9,327 nucleotides of DNA from Deltaproteobacteria bacterium (GTDB lineage: Bacteria > Bdellovibrionota > UBA1018 > UBA923), in NCBI GenBank assembly GCA_016194725.1, contig JACQAW010000001.1, positions 1 to 9,327 of the forward strand. Reading direction: 5' to 3'. The position numbers and the translations under genes are program-made. Below the pieces are notes generated by a model. The model made no database searches and had not been told where the DNA came from. It saw only the letters and a list, made by a program, of their open reading frames with translations. Within the stretch, counting starts at the first letter, position 1. Every line of letters begins with the position of its first letter. This document shows positions 1 to 6,463 of the stretch, piece after piece.

Positions 1-1354
1 GTGCCGCACTGGTATTGCCGGCAGCATCTGTTCCGACGACATCGACTTCGTGTCTTCCCTCGACCAGGCTGCTGTAACTGACCGGCGAGGAGCAAACGCT
101 GTAGACCGCGCCATCGAGCGAACACTGGAACGTGGCTGCATCAGGGGAAGTGAACTGCATGCTGATCGTGCTTGAGTTCGTGGTAGCTGCCGCCGGGGTG
201 GTCGAGGTGATCGTCACATTCGGCGGAATCGTATCGACCGTCCACGTATATGTTGCGCCCGTTGGGTCGCTCAATCCCGATGAGTTTGTAGCGACGACCA
301 CGATGGTGTGGCTGCCATTAGCCAGGCCAGAGTAAATTCTGGGCGAGGCACAGAGCTGGGCAGTTCCGTTATCCAGGGTGCAGGCAAAGGTTACCTGCAA
401 CTGATTGCTGGTAAATGCAACAGTCATGCTGGTGAGCGACGTGGGTGAGGCCGATGGGAGCACCGAGGCTATGGTGGTGGTTGGAGCAACGGGAGTTGGC
501 GTTGGCGTTGGCGTTGGCGTTGGCGTTGGCGTTGGCGTTGGCGTTGGCGTTGGCGTTGGCGTTGGCGTTGGCGTAGGTGTCGGCGCAAGGTCTGGATTGC
601 CGCAGGCGGTGTTTACCATCCCATCGACTTCGACGCTGGCGAGAAGTATTTTCAGCGGTCCATCGACTGAAATCTGCAACGAGCCGTTGTTGGCGATCAG
701 CCTTTGAAAGAAAGGCAGGAACGGGTCCTGGGCATTTATAAGAAAACCTGCGAGGTCGAAGCCGGTCACCATCCGGTTGTGATCATCAGCGTCACTTTCG
801 CAGCGATCGCGGGAGCTGTGCTGGTCGCCATTCCAGTCGTGGTCGTGGCTGCGGTCTTTGTCACTGTAATGGTCATCGCAGAAATTCGGGCCGCGATAGT
901 GCCAGGAGTCGCGGTCAAAATCGTTCCAACGGCCGCGCATATCGTCATCGTTGTCGAGACGATCAAGAAAGTCCTGCATGAGGTCGTAGACTTCCTTGTT
1001 GTTCTGCCCGACGGCACGCACACCATTAATGGCAAATTTCAGCTGTTTGAGACCGGGCGAGCTGCCGCTGGAAACCAGCGTCAGGATAATGCTATTGATG
1101 CTCGTATTGGAATTATTGAGGTCGGAAATTCCCGTCAGGGAAAACGAAAATGACTTTCCAGATTGTGCGACGGTGGCGTTCAAAACTCTGGTGAAGCTCT
1201 GACTGCAGACCTGATCGGCGCTCGCGGGCGCCGGAAATAATGCCAGCAGTGTAGCGAGAAAGAAGGCCACTATCGTGCCTAGGTGCTCGAACCTTAAAAC
1301 TGAGGATTTTAGTAATGACTGGTCGGAATCAAATCCGACCCTCCTGTATTTCAT
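1..1354 (-). CDS. Secreted protein with Asp/His-rich region, Pro-Thr linker and two-cysteine Ig-like repeats (C-terminus beyond window)
   Basis: The frame is open from ATG at 1354 to the left edge (451 codons, no stop), so the C-terminus is missing. Residues 1-46 look like a signal peptide with a long charged n-region (MKYRRVGF...), a hydrophobic core (IVAFFLATLLALF) and a likely cleavage after PAPASA. No lipobox is seen. Residues about 50-127 form an unrecognised domain. Residues 128-195 are very hydrophilic (20 Asp, 6 His, 9 Arg of 68). Residues 258-287 are fifteen Pro-Thr pairs. Two Ig-like repeats follow (about 296-378 and 379 onward), each with a Cys pair spaced by ten residues (FACTLDNG...C, FQCSLDGA...C) and the first ending in TWTVDTIPP. 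Such repeats are common in secreted and surface proteins of diverse bacteria. ATG 1354 has only AGGA ten bases upstream. The one in-frame alternative, GTG 1270, would give a signal peptide with no positive charge. Export and domain layout are well supported; the function is unknown. Confidence 0.85.
   Translation of the reverse strand, partial: MKYRRVGFDSDQSLLKSSVLRFEHLGTIVAFFLATLLALFPAPASADQVCSQSFTRVLNATVAQSGKSFSFSLTGISDLNNSNTSINSIILTLVSSGSSPGLKQLKFAINGVRAVGQNNKEVYDLMQDFLDRLDNDDDMRGRWNDFDRDSWHYRGPNFCDDHYSDKDRSHDHDWNGDQHSSRDRCESDADDHNRMVTGFDLAGFLINAQDPFLPFFQRLIANNGSLQISVDGPLKILLASVEVDGMVNTACGNPDLAPTPTPTPTPTPTPTPTPTPTPTPTPTPTPTPVAPTTTIASVLPSASPTSLTSMTVAFTSNQLQVTFACTLDNGTAQLCASPRIYSGLANGSHTIVVVATNSSGLSDPTGATYTWTVDTIPPNVTITSTTPAAATTNSSTISMQFTSPDAATFQCSLDGAVYSVCSSPVSYSSLVEGRHEVDVVGTDAAGNTSAA
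498..569. repeat. Tandem hexamer repeat, 12 perfect GGCGTT units
   Basis: Twelve uninterrupted copies of GGCGTT on the plus strand, followed by the degenerate units GGCGTA and GGTGTC. Read on the minus strand this is (CCAACG)n and encodes the Pro-Thr linker of the secreted protein. The unit is six bases, so copy-number change would lengthen or shorten the linker without breaking the frame. Complete sequence identity between units suggests recent expansion or homogenisation by slippage (inference). Confidence 0.97.
1321..1340. repeat. Inverted repeat (hairpin) in the first codons of the secreted-protein gene
   Basis: GGTCGGA (1321-1327) and TCCGACC (1334-1340) are perfect 7-base complements around a 6-base loop. 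On the minus-strand mRNA the hairpin covers codons 5-12, directly after two tandem AGG codons that form an AGGAGG hexamer (1345-1340). No in-frame start follows at a suitable distance, so the hexamer is not the ribosome binding site of the assigned frame. The hairpin is visible in the sequence; any effect on translation is inference. Confidence 0.6.
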
Positions 1355-1374
1355 ACATCATACGTCCTGGCTCT

Positions 1375-1395
1375 ATTTTACAACGCATTGCGTTG
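1375..1395 (-). promoter_or_regulatory. Candidate -10 box with adjacent palindromic operator for the secreted-protein gene
   Basis: On the minus strand TAAAAT (1380-1375) is a plausible -10 box, 20 bases upstream of ATG 1354. Immediately upstream lies CAACGCA-T-TGCGTTG (1381-1395), a perfect dyad with 7-base arms and a one-base centre, placed where the -35/-10 spacer would be. A second, smaller dyad AAAGC-T-GCTTT lies at 1397-1407. A repressor bound at the first dyad would block promoter access. No good -35 hexamer is seen 16-18 bases from the -10, so the promoter is tentative, and no regulator is identified. Confidence 0.4.
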
Positions 1396-1447
1396 AAAAG
1401 CTGCTTTCAGCCAGTTTGAAAACTCTAACAAAACCATAGGTTAATTA

Positions 1448-1475
1448 TGAAGAGATTGCTAAGTGTGAAGAGATT
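1448..1475. repeat. Direct repeat TGAAGAGATT x2
   Basis: TGAAGAGATT occurs at 1448-1457 and 1466-1475 (18-base period). Each copy lies beside a TTAATTAT element (1441-1448 before the first, 1476-1483 after the second). The region is AT-rich and lies between the stop of the 95-aa gene and the candidate promoter of the secreted-protein gene. It could be a pair of protein-binding sites or chance low complexity. Confidence 0.45.
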
Positions 1476-1526
1476 TTAATTATTGCTCTGCGGCCTGACA
1501 TTCGAATTGGTCGGTAAACCGGTTTT

Positions 1527-1814
1527 TCAAAAGCCCCAGGAACTGAAGCCAGAAGAGCTGGCAATGCTGCTCACAACGGTTCCGACTTTTAAGCTCGTGG
1601 CTCCGACGGTAAATACCCCCGCAGTTGGCGCCATCATTGCGGGACTGAATGCGGCCTGATTTACCATCGCGCGCGCGGTATCGATACCAACGGCAATCGG
1701 CATCGCTGGCTCTGGCTGCAGCTGTTTGGCCGCGGTAGTCCGTTCTAATTTGGCCGAAGCTTCTTGAAGTCGTACATCCTGACTCGGAGCTGAGCCGATT
1801 GGCGAGACAGACAT
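1527..1814 (-). CDS. Small protein of unknown function, 95 aa
   Basis: I do not recognise this protein. The start is well supported: ATG at 1814 is preceded by AGGGGAAG (1830-1823) with eight bases between. Residues 1-35 are polar and charged (QDVRLQEASAKLERTTAAKQ), suiting a short helix. Residues 36-95 are almost uncharged and rich in Ala, Val, Met, Ser and Gly (AVGIDTARAMVNQAAF, then TAGVFTVGATSLKVGTVVSS), ending in SSGFSSWGF. There is no cysteine and no N-terminal signal peptide. The C-terminal part is mildly hydrophobic but too broken by small and polar residues to be a clear membrane helix. It is transcribed away from the beta-barrel gene and toward the secreted Ig-repeat gene, 172 bases further on. 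A longer overlapping reading in another frame (start 1899) gives an implausible Cys/Arg-rich product and was dismissed. Confidence 0.6.
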   Translation of the reverse strand: MSVSPIGSAPSQDVRLQEASAKLERTTAAKQLQPEPAMPIAVGIDTARAMVNQAAFSPAMMAPTAGVFTVGATSLKVGTVVSSIASSSGFSSWGF

Positions 1815-1956
1815 AGTGTAAGCTTCCCCTGTCTTGAATTTTACGCACCATGAGGTTTTTCAGCCACGACAAATGATTTAGCAATAGTTTCAATGCCATA
1901 AAGAGATAGTTGGAGCGCCATTTGCTCGAAACTCACGTGGTATCAGGATTGCCAGC
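1815..1956. promoter_or_regulatory. Divergent intergenic region between the 95-aa gene and the beta-barrel gene
   Basis: This 142-base AT-rich gap must serve both directions. For the minus-strand gene, TAAAAT (1843-1838) is a possible -10 box just before the ribosome binding site AGGGGAAG (1830-1823), which would leave a very short leader. TTTCAGCCA (1858-1866) recurs at 1405-1413 upstream of the secreted-protein gene. For the plus-strand gene, AGGA (1945-1948) lies eight bases before ATG 1957. I found no convincing plus-strand -35/-10 pair. Confidence 0.35.
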
Positions 1957-2616
1957 ATGCAAAGGGTGGCACTTCTATTTCTATTCCTCATTCATCCATT
2001 GGCAGCCGCGAGGGCCGCGCCCCCCTGGCAGAACCTCTCCGCCGACGTCACGAGCCTGTACAGCTGGGGGACATACTCGACAAATGGTCAGCCCGACAAC
2101 TCCCACTCCGGTATCGGGCTGCATATTCTTGCTGGCTACCGGAATGCATCCGGTGTTGAGGCCGGATTGACGGCCTTTTTTTCCTTTCCACAAGTAGCTG
2201 CTCCGGACTCTTCAAATGATGCCGCCTTCTCGTACCATTCATTCGGTGCACATGCCGGGTACCTTTTTCATGGCATCATAGAACCGTTTGTCCACTATTC
2301 GCCATTCGCGCAGCTGACTCAAACCACGAAGTCACGCCTGGGTGTAAGCACAGTTTCGACCGACTTGAGTTATCGAGGGCATGCGCTGGGCACCGGAATA
2401 AAGATTTATCTCAGTCCCAGAGAAACGAGGTCCGCACAGGTTGGGCTGCGCTTTATTTATACGAGGGAAAGCTATAGCAGCGCACGTGTTTCGTCGACCG
2501 TTGAGTCAAATAGTGAGCACACCTTGCCAGCAAGCGTGGCACCCGCGGGAGGACATGCGCAGGAACAGTCAATGACAGGTGACACCTACTCGATCGGGTT
2601 TTTCGTCGGGATCTAA
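1957..2616 (+). CDS. Probable small outer-membrane beta-barrel protein, 219 aa
   Basis: Residues 1-20 form a classical signal peptide (MQR, hydrophobic VALLFLFLIHPLAAA, cleavage after ARA). The mature part, about 199 residues, alternates amphipathic strands ending in aromatic residues with polar turns: GIGLHILAGY, VEAGLTAFFSF, SFGAHAGYLF, PFVHYSPFAQL, GHALGTGIKIYL, AQVGLRFIYT and the C-terminal YSIGFFVGI. About eight strands and a hydrophobic C-terminal strand fit an OmpA/OmpW-sized barrel placed in the outer membrane by the BAM machinery. This is judged from pattern only; I cannot assign it to a named family. The longest loop (about residues 175-205, Ser/Glu/His-rich) precedes the last strand. 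ATG 1957 has AGGA eight bases upstream, and the signal peptide begins there. The gene is divergent from the 95-aa gene and convergent with smc. Confidence 0.75.
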   Translation: MQRVALLFLFLIHPLAAARAAPPWQNLSADVTSLYSWGTYSTNGQPDNSHSGIGLHILAGYRNASGVEAGLTAFFSFPQVAAPDSSNDAAFSYHSFGAHAGYLFHGIIEPFVHYSPFAQLTQTTKSRLGVSTVSTDLSYRGHALGTGIKIYLSPRETRSAQVGLRFIYTRESYSSARVSSTVESNSEHTLPASVAPAGGHAQEQSMTGDTYSIGFFVGI

Positions 2617-2664
2617 AACCAGTTTCCGTTACTGAATCAGAAACGCGAACAGAAACCGAAACTG
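2617..2664. other. Convergent intergenic region with inverted and direct repeats
   Basis: These 48 bases separate the stops of the beta-barrel gene and smc. CAGTTTC (2620-2626) and GAAACTG (2658-2664) are perfect 7-base complements 31 bases apart. GTTTC (2622-2626) can also pair with GAAAC at 2640-2644. GAAAC occurs three times, and TACTGAAT occurs at 2630-2637 and again at 2666-2673 across the smc stop. Stems are short and AT-rich, and no U-tract follows, so a bidirectional terminator is only a possibility. Confidence 0.3.
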
Positions 2665-5600
2665 CTACTGAATTTGTATGGATACCATCTTCGAAACACC
2701 CGGCTCTTCCATCGTCACGCCGTAAAGCTTGTCATTGAGCTCCATGGTTCGCTTATTGTGCGTGATGATGATGAACTGGCTTCGCACGGCCATTTCCTTG
2801 AGCAACGCATTGAACTTGCCCACGTTATGGTCGTCAAGCGGCGCATCGACTTCGTCGAGAACGCAGAACGGGCTTGGCTTGATGAGAAAGATCGAAAAAA
2901 TCAGGGCCACGGCGGTCAGTGCCTTTTCGCCGCCGGACATGAGCTGAATGGAGCCAACTTTCTTGCCTGGTGGCTCCGCAATGATGTCGACGCCGGTTTC
3001 ATTCATGTCTTCGGGATTCGTCAAGGTGAGCTTGCCCCAGCCACCACCAAAGACGATCGGGAAAATGCGCTGGAACCGCGTGTTGATTTCTTCGAAGGCA
3101 ATCTTGAAGCGCTCTTCGGACGTCTTGTTGATTCGTTCGATGGCACGCTCAAGATCGAGAATCGATTTATTGAGGTCTTCGCGTTGCGTGATGAGGAAAT
3201 CGTGGCGTTTCTTCTGCTCATCGTACTCCTCAACAGCCATCAGATTCACTTCGCCCAGCTTGCGAATGCGTTCCCGCAGCCGGTCGACTTCGCCTTGCAG
3301 CTCGCTCTCTCTTTCTGATGTGAGCTCGTCGAAAGCGCGCTGATCTTCTTCGTTCTGCGGCGGAATGGCCGACTCTTCGATGCCGTACTTTTCAAACAGG
3401 CTTTGATAGAGCATCGAATATTCGAGCGTGCCTCGTTCGTTTTCGACGCGCAGACGATTGAGCTCGCTGGATCCCTCTTCCACGGCTTTCATCGAGAAGC
3501 GCTGCTGGTCAAAAGCCTCGTTAAGCTGGCCGTTGACGAGCTCGAGCCGATTCTTGCGTTCACGCGTCGTGTCTTCGAGCAGCTGGGCGCGTTCAGTCAT
3601 TTCGCGCAGGTTTTCTTCCAGAACAACGAGCTCCTGGGCAACCATGTCTTTTTCATCAAGCTTGTGGTTTACGAGGCTCTCGACCTCCTCCTTGCGGGCC
3701 CGGTCTTCGACAAGCTCGCCTTCGATGCGTTCCAGGTTTTGCCTGGCGTGACGGAACTTTTCATTGGCTGCCGCGAAATCAACTTTGAGCTGAATCATCG
3801 TACCCTGCAGCTCGCTGGCTTGCTGCACAGCCTCGTTGTGGCCGCGTGATTTTTCTTCGATGAACAGCTCGCGCTCGCGCGTACCGGTTTCGATGCCGGT
3901 GAGCTCCTGGCGAATGGCATCGAGCTTGGTCCAAAGATCTTTGCGTTCGGTATCCAACATCTCGCGCTCGGCGCGCTGGGAATCGAGCTGGGCTCGGGCC
4001 GTGGAAAGCTGGTGGTCGGCCGATACCAGGTCGCGCTCGGCGGACTTGGCTTGCAAATCGAGGTCGCGCAAACGAGCCGTGACCTGCTCGAGCTCGAGAC
4101 GCTGCGTTTGCAAGGTGGTTTCGACCTGAACGAGCTGCGCTCCCAGCTCTTCGCTGCGAATGGTGACCGCTGCGAGATGTTCGGTGAGCTTTTGCAGCTC
4201 AGCCTTACGCGCAAGAATGCCGCCTTCGAGCGACTTGGTGCTGCCTCCCGAAACGCGGCCATAGCGGTCGACCATGTCCCCTTCACGGGTAACAAAGCTG
4301 GTTCCGGCATGCGCGGTTTTTGTAAAAGCATCGAGTGCTTCGTCGAGCGAGTCGACGACGAAATAATGATCGAAAAGCCCGAGGACTGCGTCGGCCTTTT
4401 CGTGGGTCAGGCGAATCACGTCGCGCAAAGGGCGGGCGCCCGGCGCAAGAGTGGTGACGGCCGTCAGTTCGGCGCTCGGGCCGGCGACGGCTTTGGCTGA
4501 AGCGCGGGCATCGACCAGGTCCATGGACCAGAACGTGGCGCGGCCGATGTTGCCTTCTTTTAGAGCATCGATAAGGGCCTTGGCGCTGGTGGAATTGTCG
4601 ACAAACAGATTGTCCAGGAACTCGCGCAGCACGCCTTCGAGCGCGTACTCGTAACCCGGATGGGCTTCGAGCCTGTCGGCAAAGGCCCCACGCAAGGCGC
4701 TTGAAAGGGTCGAGTCTTTCAAAATCGCGCACACGTCGGCACGAAAACCTTCGTGGTTGTCGACCAGCTGCTGCAGGGCTTTTACCTTCGAATCAGTCTT
4801 TGCGCGGTCTTCGCGGGCGGCCGAGCTGTCGATGCGCAGCTGCTTGAGCTGCGTTTCAAGGCTTTGCGTTTCAACTTTGAGTTTTTCGCTGCGTTCGCGG
4901 GAAACCGTGGCCTCGTCCGAATGCAGCTCATAGGCCGCACGGGCCGTCGTGGACTTTTCAGTGAGAATTTCGCAGTCCAGCTCGCGATCGGCAATCTTGG
5001 TGGTCAAGCCATTGACCTGAACCGAAAGGCTGTCCACCCGGGCCTCGAGACCATGCACCTGATTGGAAATTTCGGTCTGGCGGTTGAGGCTGGACATGAG
5101 CTCGCGCTTGTCCTGCTCGAGCGCGCGGCCCATCTGGTCGGCCGTAGCTTTGGCCTCATCAAGACGGGTCTGGTGCTCTTTCAACACCGTGTCGGCGTTG
5201 GCGAACATTTCGGCGAGCTGCCTGGCTTCTTCTTCGAGCTTGGCCTGGTCTTCGGCCAAGCGCGCGATATTCGCGCTGAGGTCTTCATTTTCCTCTTCTA
5301 GGGTCGTATTCGAATTCACGAGCTCTTGAATGTTGCGGCGATGCAGCTGCACCTTGGTGTCGTCCTGCGAAATCTCGCGTTGCAATGTCTGCAACGAAAG
5401 CTGCGAGTCTTCAGCCAGGCGCTGAGCTTCGGTGATCTGAATCTTCAGATTTTCGATGCGCAGCTCGGCAGTTTGCAGCGCATTGCGGCTTTCGACTTCG
5501 CCAACCTCAAGCTCGCGCAGACGAATGACCACTTCATTCGTGCGGATCTTGAGATTGTGCAGCTTCTTGCGGCTGACGAGCATTTCCTTGCCCTGCAGCT

Positions 5601-6300
5601 CTTCTTTATATTTCCTGTACTGACGGGCCTTGGTGGCCTGACGTTCCAGAAAACCCAGCTGCCTTTCGATTTCGGCAACGATGTCGTTGATACGCAGAAG
5701 ATTTTGGCGGGTGGCCTCGATTTTACGAAGTGATTCTTTCTTGCGAGCCTTGAACTTGACGATACCGGCGGCTTCTTCGACCAGTACGCGTCGGTCTTCG
5801 GGCTTGGAGGCGACGATTTTGGAAATCTGGCCCTGCTCGATGATCGAGTAGGCCTTGGGGCCCGCGCCTGTATCCATGAACAGCTCATGAATGTCTTTCA
5901 GCCGGCACTGCTGCCCGTTGATCAGGTAACCGCTTTCGCCGTCGCGATAGACACGACGACTGATGGAAATTTCTTCGTACCGCATGTGCGGTGGCAGATC
6001 TCGCAACGACGTGCCTTCGGGCAAAGTCGCGCCGGTGGCGCCAGTAGACAGCACCATGGTCACTTCGGCCATTCCAAGGGGCGCGTATTTTTCGCTGCCG
6101 TTGAAGATCAGGTCCTGCGAGCCGTCGGCACGCATGTGCTTATTGGACTGTTCGCCCATGACCCAGAAAAAGGAATCGACGATATTCGATTTACCGCAGC
6201 CGTTTGGTCCGACAATGCCTGTAACGCCGTCGTCGAAATGAATGACCGTTTTGTCTTTGAATGATTTGAAGCCCTGAATCTCTAGTCGTTTTACTCTCAT
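2665..6300 (-). CDS. smc: Chromosome partition/condensation ATPase SMC, 1211 aa
   Basis: This is the core subunit of the bacterial condensin SMC-ScpAB, which loops and compacts DNA so that replicated chromosomes separate. The N-terminal head starts MRVKRLEIQGFKSF, with Walker A GPNGCGKSN at 31-39 and the Q-loop glutamine in IIEQGQISK near 156. Coiled coil 1 spans about 170-510. The hinge lies at about 515-690 (NHEGFRADV at its start, RYGRVSGGSTKSLEGG at its end). Coiled coil 2 spans about 697-1040. The C-terminal head carries the signature LMSGGEKALTA (1120-1130), Walker B FCVLDEVDAPLDD with D1149 and E1150, and the H-loop histidine in ITHNKRTME (H1181). The length is slightly above the usual 1150-1200 and nothing is missing. 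The start is fixed by the conserved N-terminus. No Shine-Dalgarno sequence is visible upstream, and TTGCAT (6338-6333) with TAGATT (6315-6310) 17 bases apart is a weak promoter candidate that would give almost no leader. scpA and scpB are not in view. Confidence 0.98.
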   Translation of the reverse strand: MRVKRLEIQGFKSFKDKTVIHFDDGVTGIVGPNGCGKSNIVDSFFWVMGEQSNKHMRADGSQDLIFNGSEKYAPLGMAEVTMVLSTGATGATLPEGTSLRDLPPHMRYEEISISRRVYRDGESGYLINGQQCRLKDIHELFMDTGAGPKAYSIIEQGQISKIVASKPEDRRVLVEEAAGIVKFKARKKESLRKIEATRQNLLRINDIVAEIERQLGFLERQATKARQYRKYKEELQGKEMLVSRKKLHNLKIRTNEVVIRLRELEVGEVESRNALQTAELRIENLKIQITEAQRLAEDSQLSLQTLQREISQDDTKVQLHRRNIQELVNSNTTLEEENEDLSANIARLAEDQAKLEEEARQLAEMFANADTVLKEHQTRLDEAKATADQMGRALEQDKRELMSSLNRQTEISNQVHGLEARVDSLSVQVNGLTTKIADRELDCEILTEKSTTARAAYELHSDEATVSRERSEKLKVETQSLETQLKQLRIDSSAAREDRAKTDSKVKALQQLVDNHEGFRADVCAILKDSTLSSALRGAFADRLEAHPGYEYALEGVLREFLDNLFVDNSTSAKALIDALKEGNIGRATFWSMDLVDARASAKAVAGPSAELTAVTTLAPGARPLRDVIRLTHEKADAVLGLFDHYFVVDSLDEALDAFTKTAHAGTSFVTREGDMVDRYGRVSGGSTKSLEGGILARKAELQKLTEHLAAVTIRSEELGAQLVQVETTLQTQRLELEQVTARLRDLDLQAKSAERDLVSADHQLSTARAQLDSQRAEREMLDTERKDLWTKLDAIRQELTGIETGTRERELFIEEKSRGHNEAVQQASELQGTMIQLKVDFAAANEKFRHARQNLERIEGELVEDRARKEEVESLVNHKLDEKDMVAQELVVLEENLREMTERAQLLEDTTRERKNRLELVNGQLNEAFDQQRFSMKAVEEGSSELNRLRVENERGTLEYSMLYQSLFEKYGIEESAIPPQNEEDQRAFDELTSERESELQGEVDRLRERIRKLGEVNLMAVEEYDEQKKRHDFLITQREDLNKSILDLERAIERINKTSEERFKIAFEEINTRFQRIFPIVFGGGWGKLTLTNPEDMNETGVDIIAEPPGKKVGSIQLMSGGEKALTAVALIFSIFLIKPSPFCVLDEVDAPLDDHNVGKFNALLKEMAVRSQFIIITHNKRTMELNDKLYGVTMEEPGVSKMVSIQIQ

Positions 6301-6463
6301 TGTCGTGAAAATCTATGCAACCAGGTTTCAGAATGCAAGTACCCGCCTATATTTCCTCAACGATTTTTAACGCATGGCACCAACCGGGCGCACTACTTCA
6401 TTACAACGCCGGCGCCCCATAAGATCTTGCACTCTTTGGCCTGGGCGGCAGCATCGCTGGCGG
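6301..6463. other. Intergenic region between the broken glycosyltransferase gene and smc
   Basis: This 163-base gap shows no coding potential that I trust. On the minus strand GGGCGC and GCGCCC can pair across a 20-base loop, but no U-tract follows, so a terminator is not established. The 3' part holds the direct repeat TTGCAT (6338-6333 and 6320-6315) and the weak candidate promoter for smc. The gap suggests that smc is transcribed on its own and not as part of the glycosyltransferase transcript (inference). Confidence 0.4.

Noticed and set aside
405..707. Plus-strand reading frame with a Gly-Val repeat
   Set aside because: It is the antisense of the Pro-Thr linker. The minus-strand frame has a signal peptide, recognisable Ig-like repeats and no stop over 451 codons.
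704..1153. Plus-strand 149-aa hydrophobic reading frame
   Set aside because: It is the exact antisense codon register of the Asp/His-rich segment: Asp and His codons on one strand read as Val, Ile and Met codons on the other. No ribosome binding site or family resemblance.
1480..1899. Minus-strand 139-aa frame overlapping the 95-aa gene
   Set aside because: Its composition (Cys- and Arg-rich, patternless) looks out of frame, whereas the overlapping 95-aa frame has a strong, well-spaced ribosome binding site.
2674..5733. Several long plus-strand frames opposite smc
   Set aside because: They are shadows of the codon bias of the smc coiled coils. All SMC landmarks are on the minus strand and none of the plus-strand products shows a recognisable domain.
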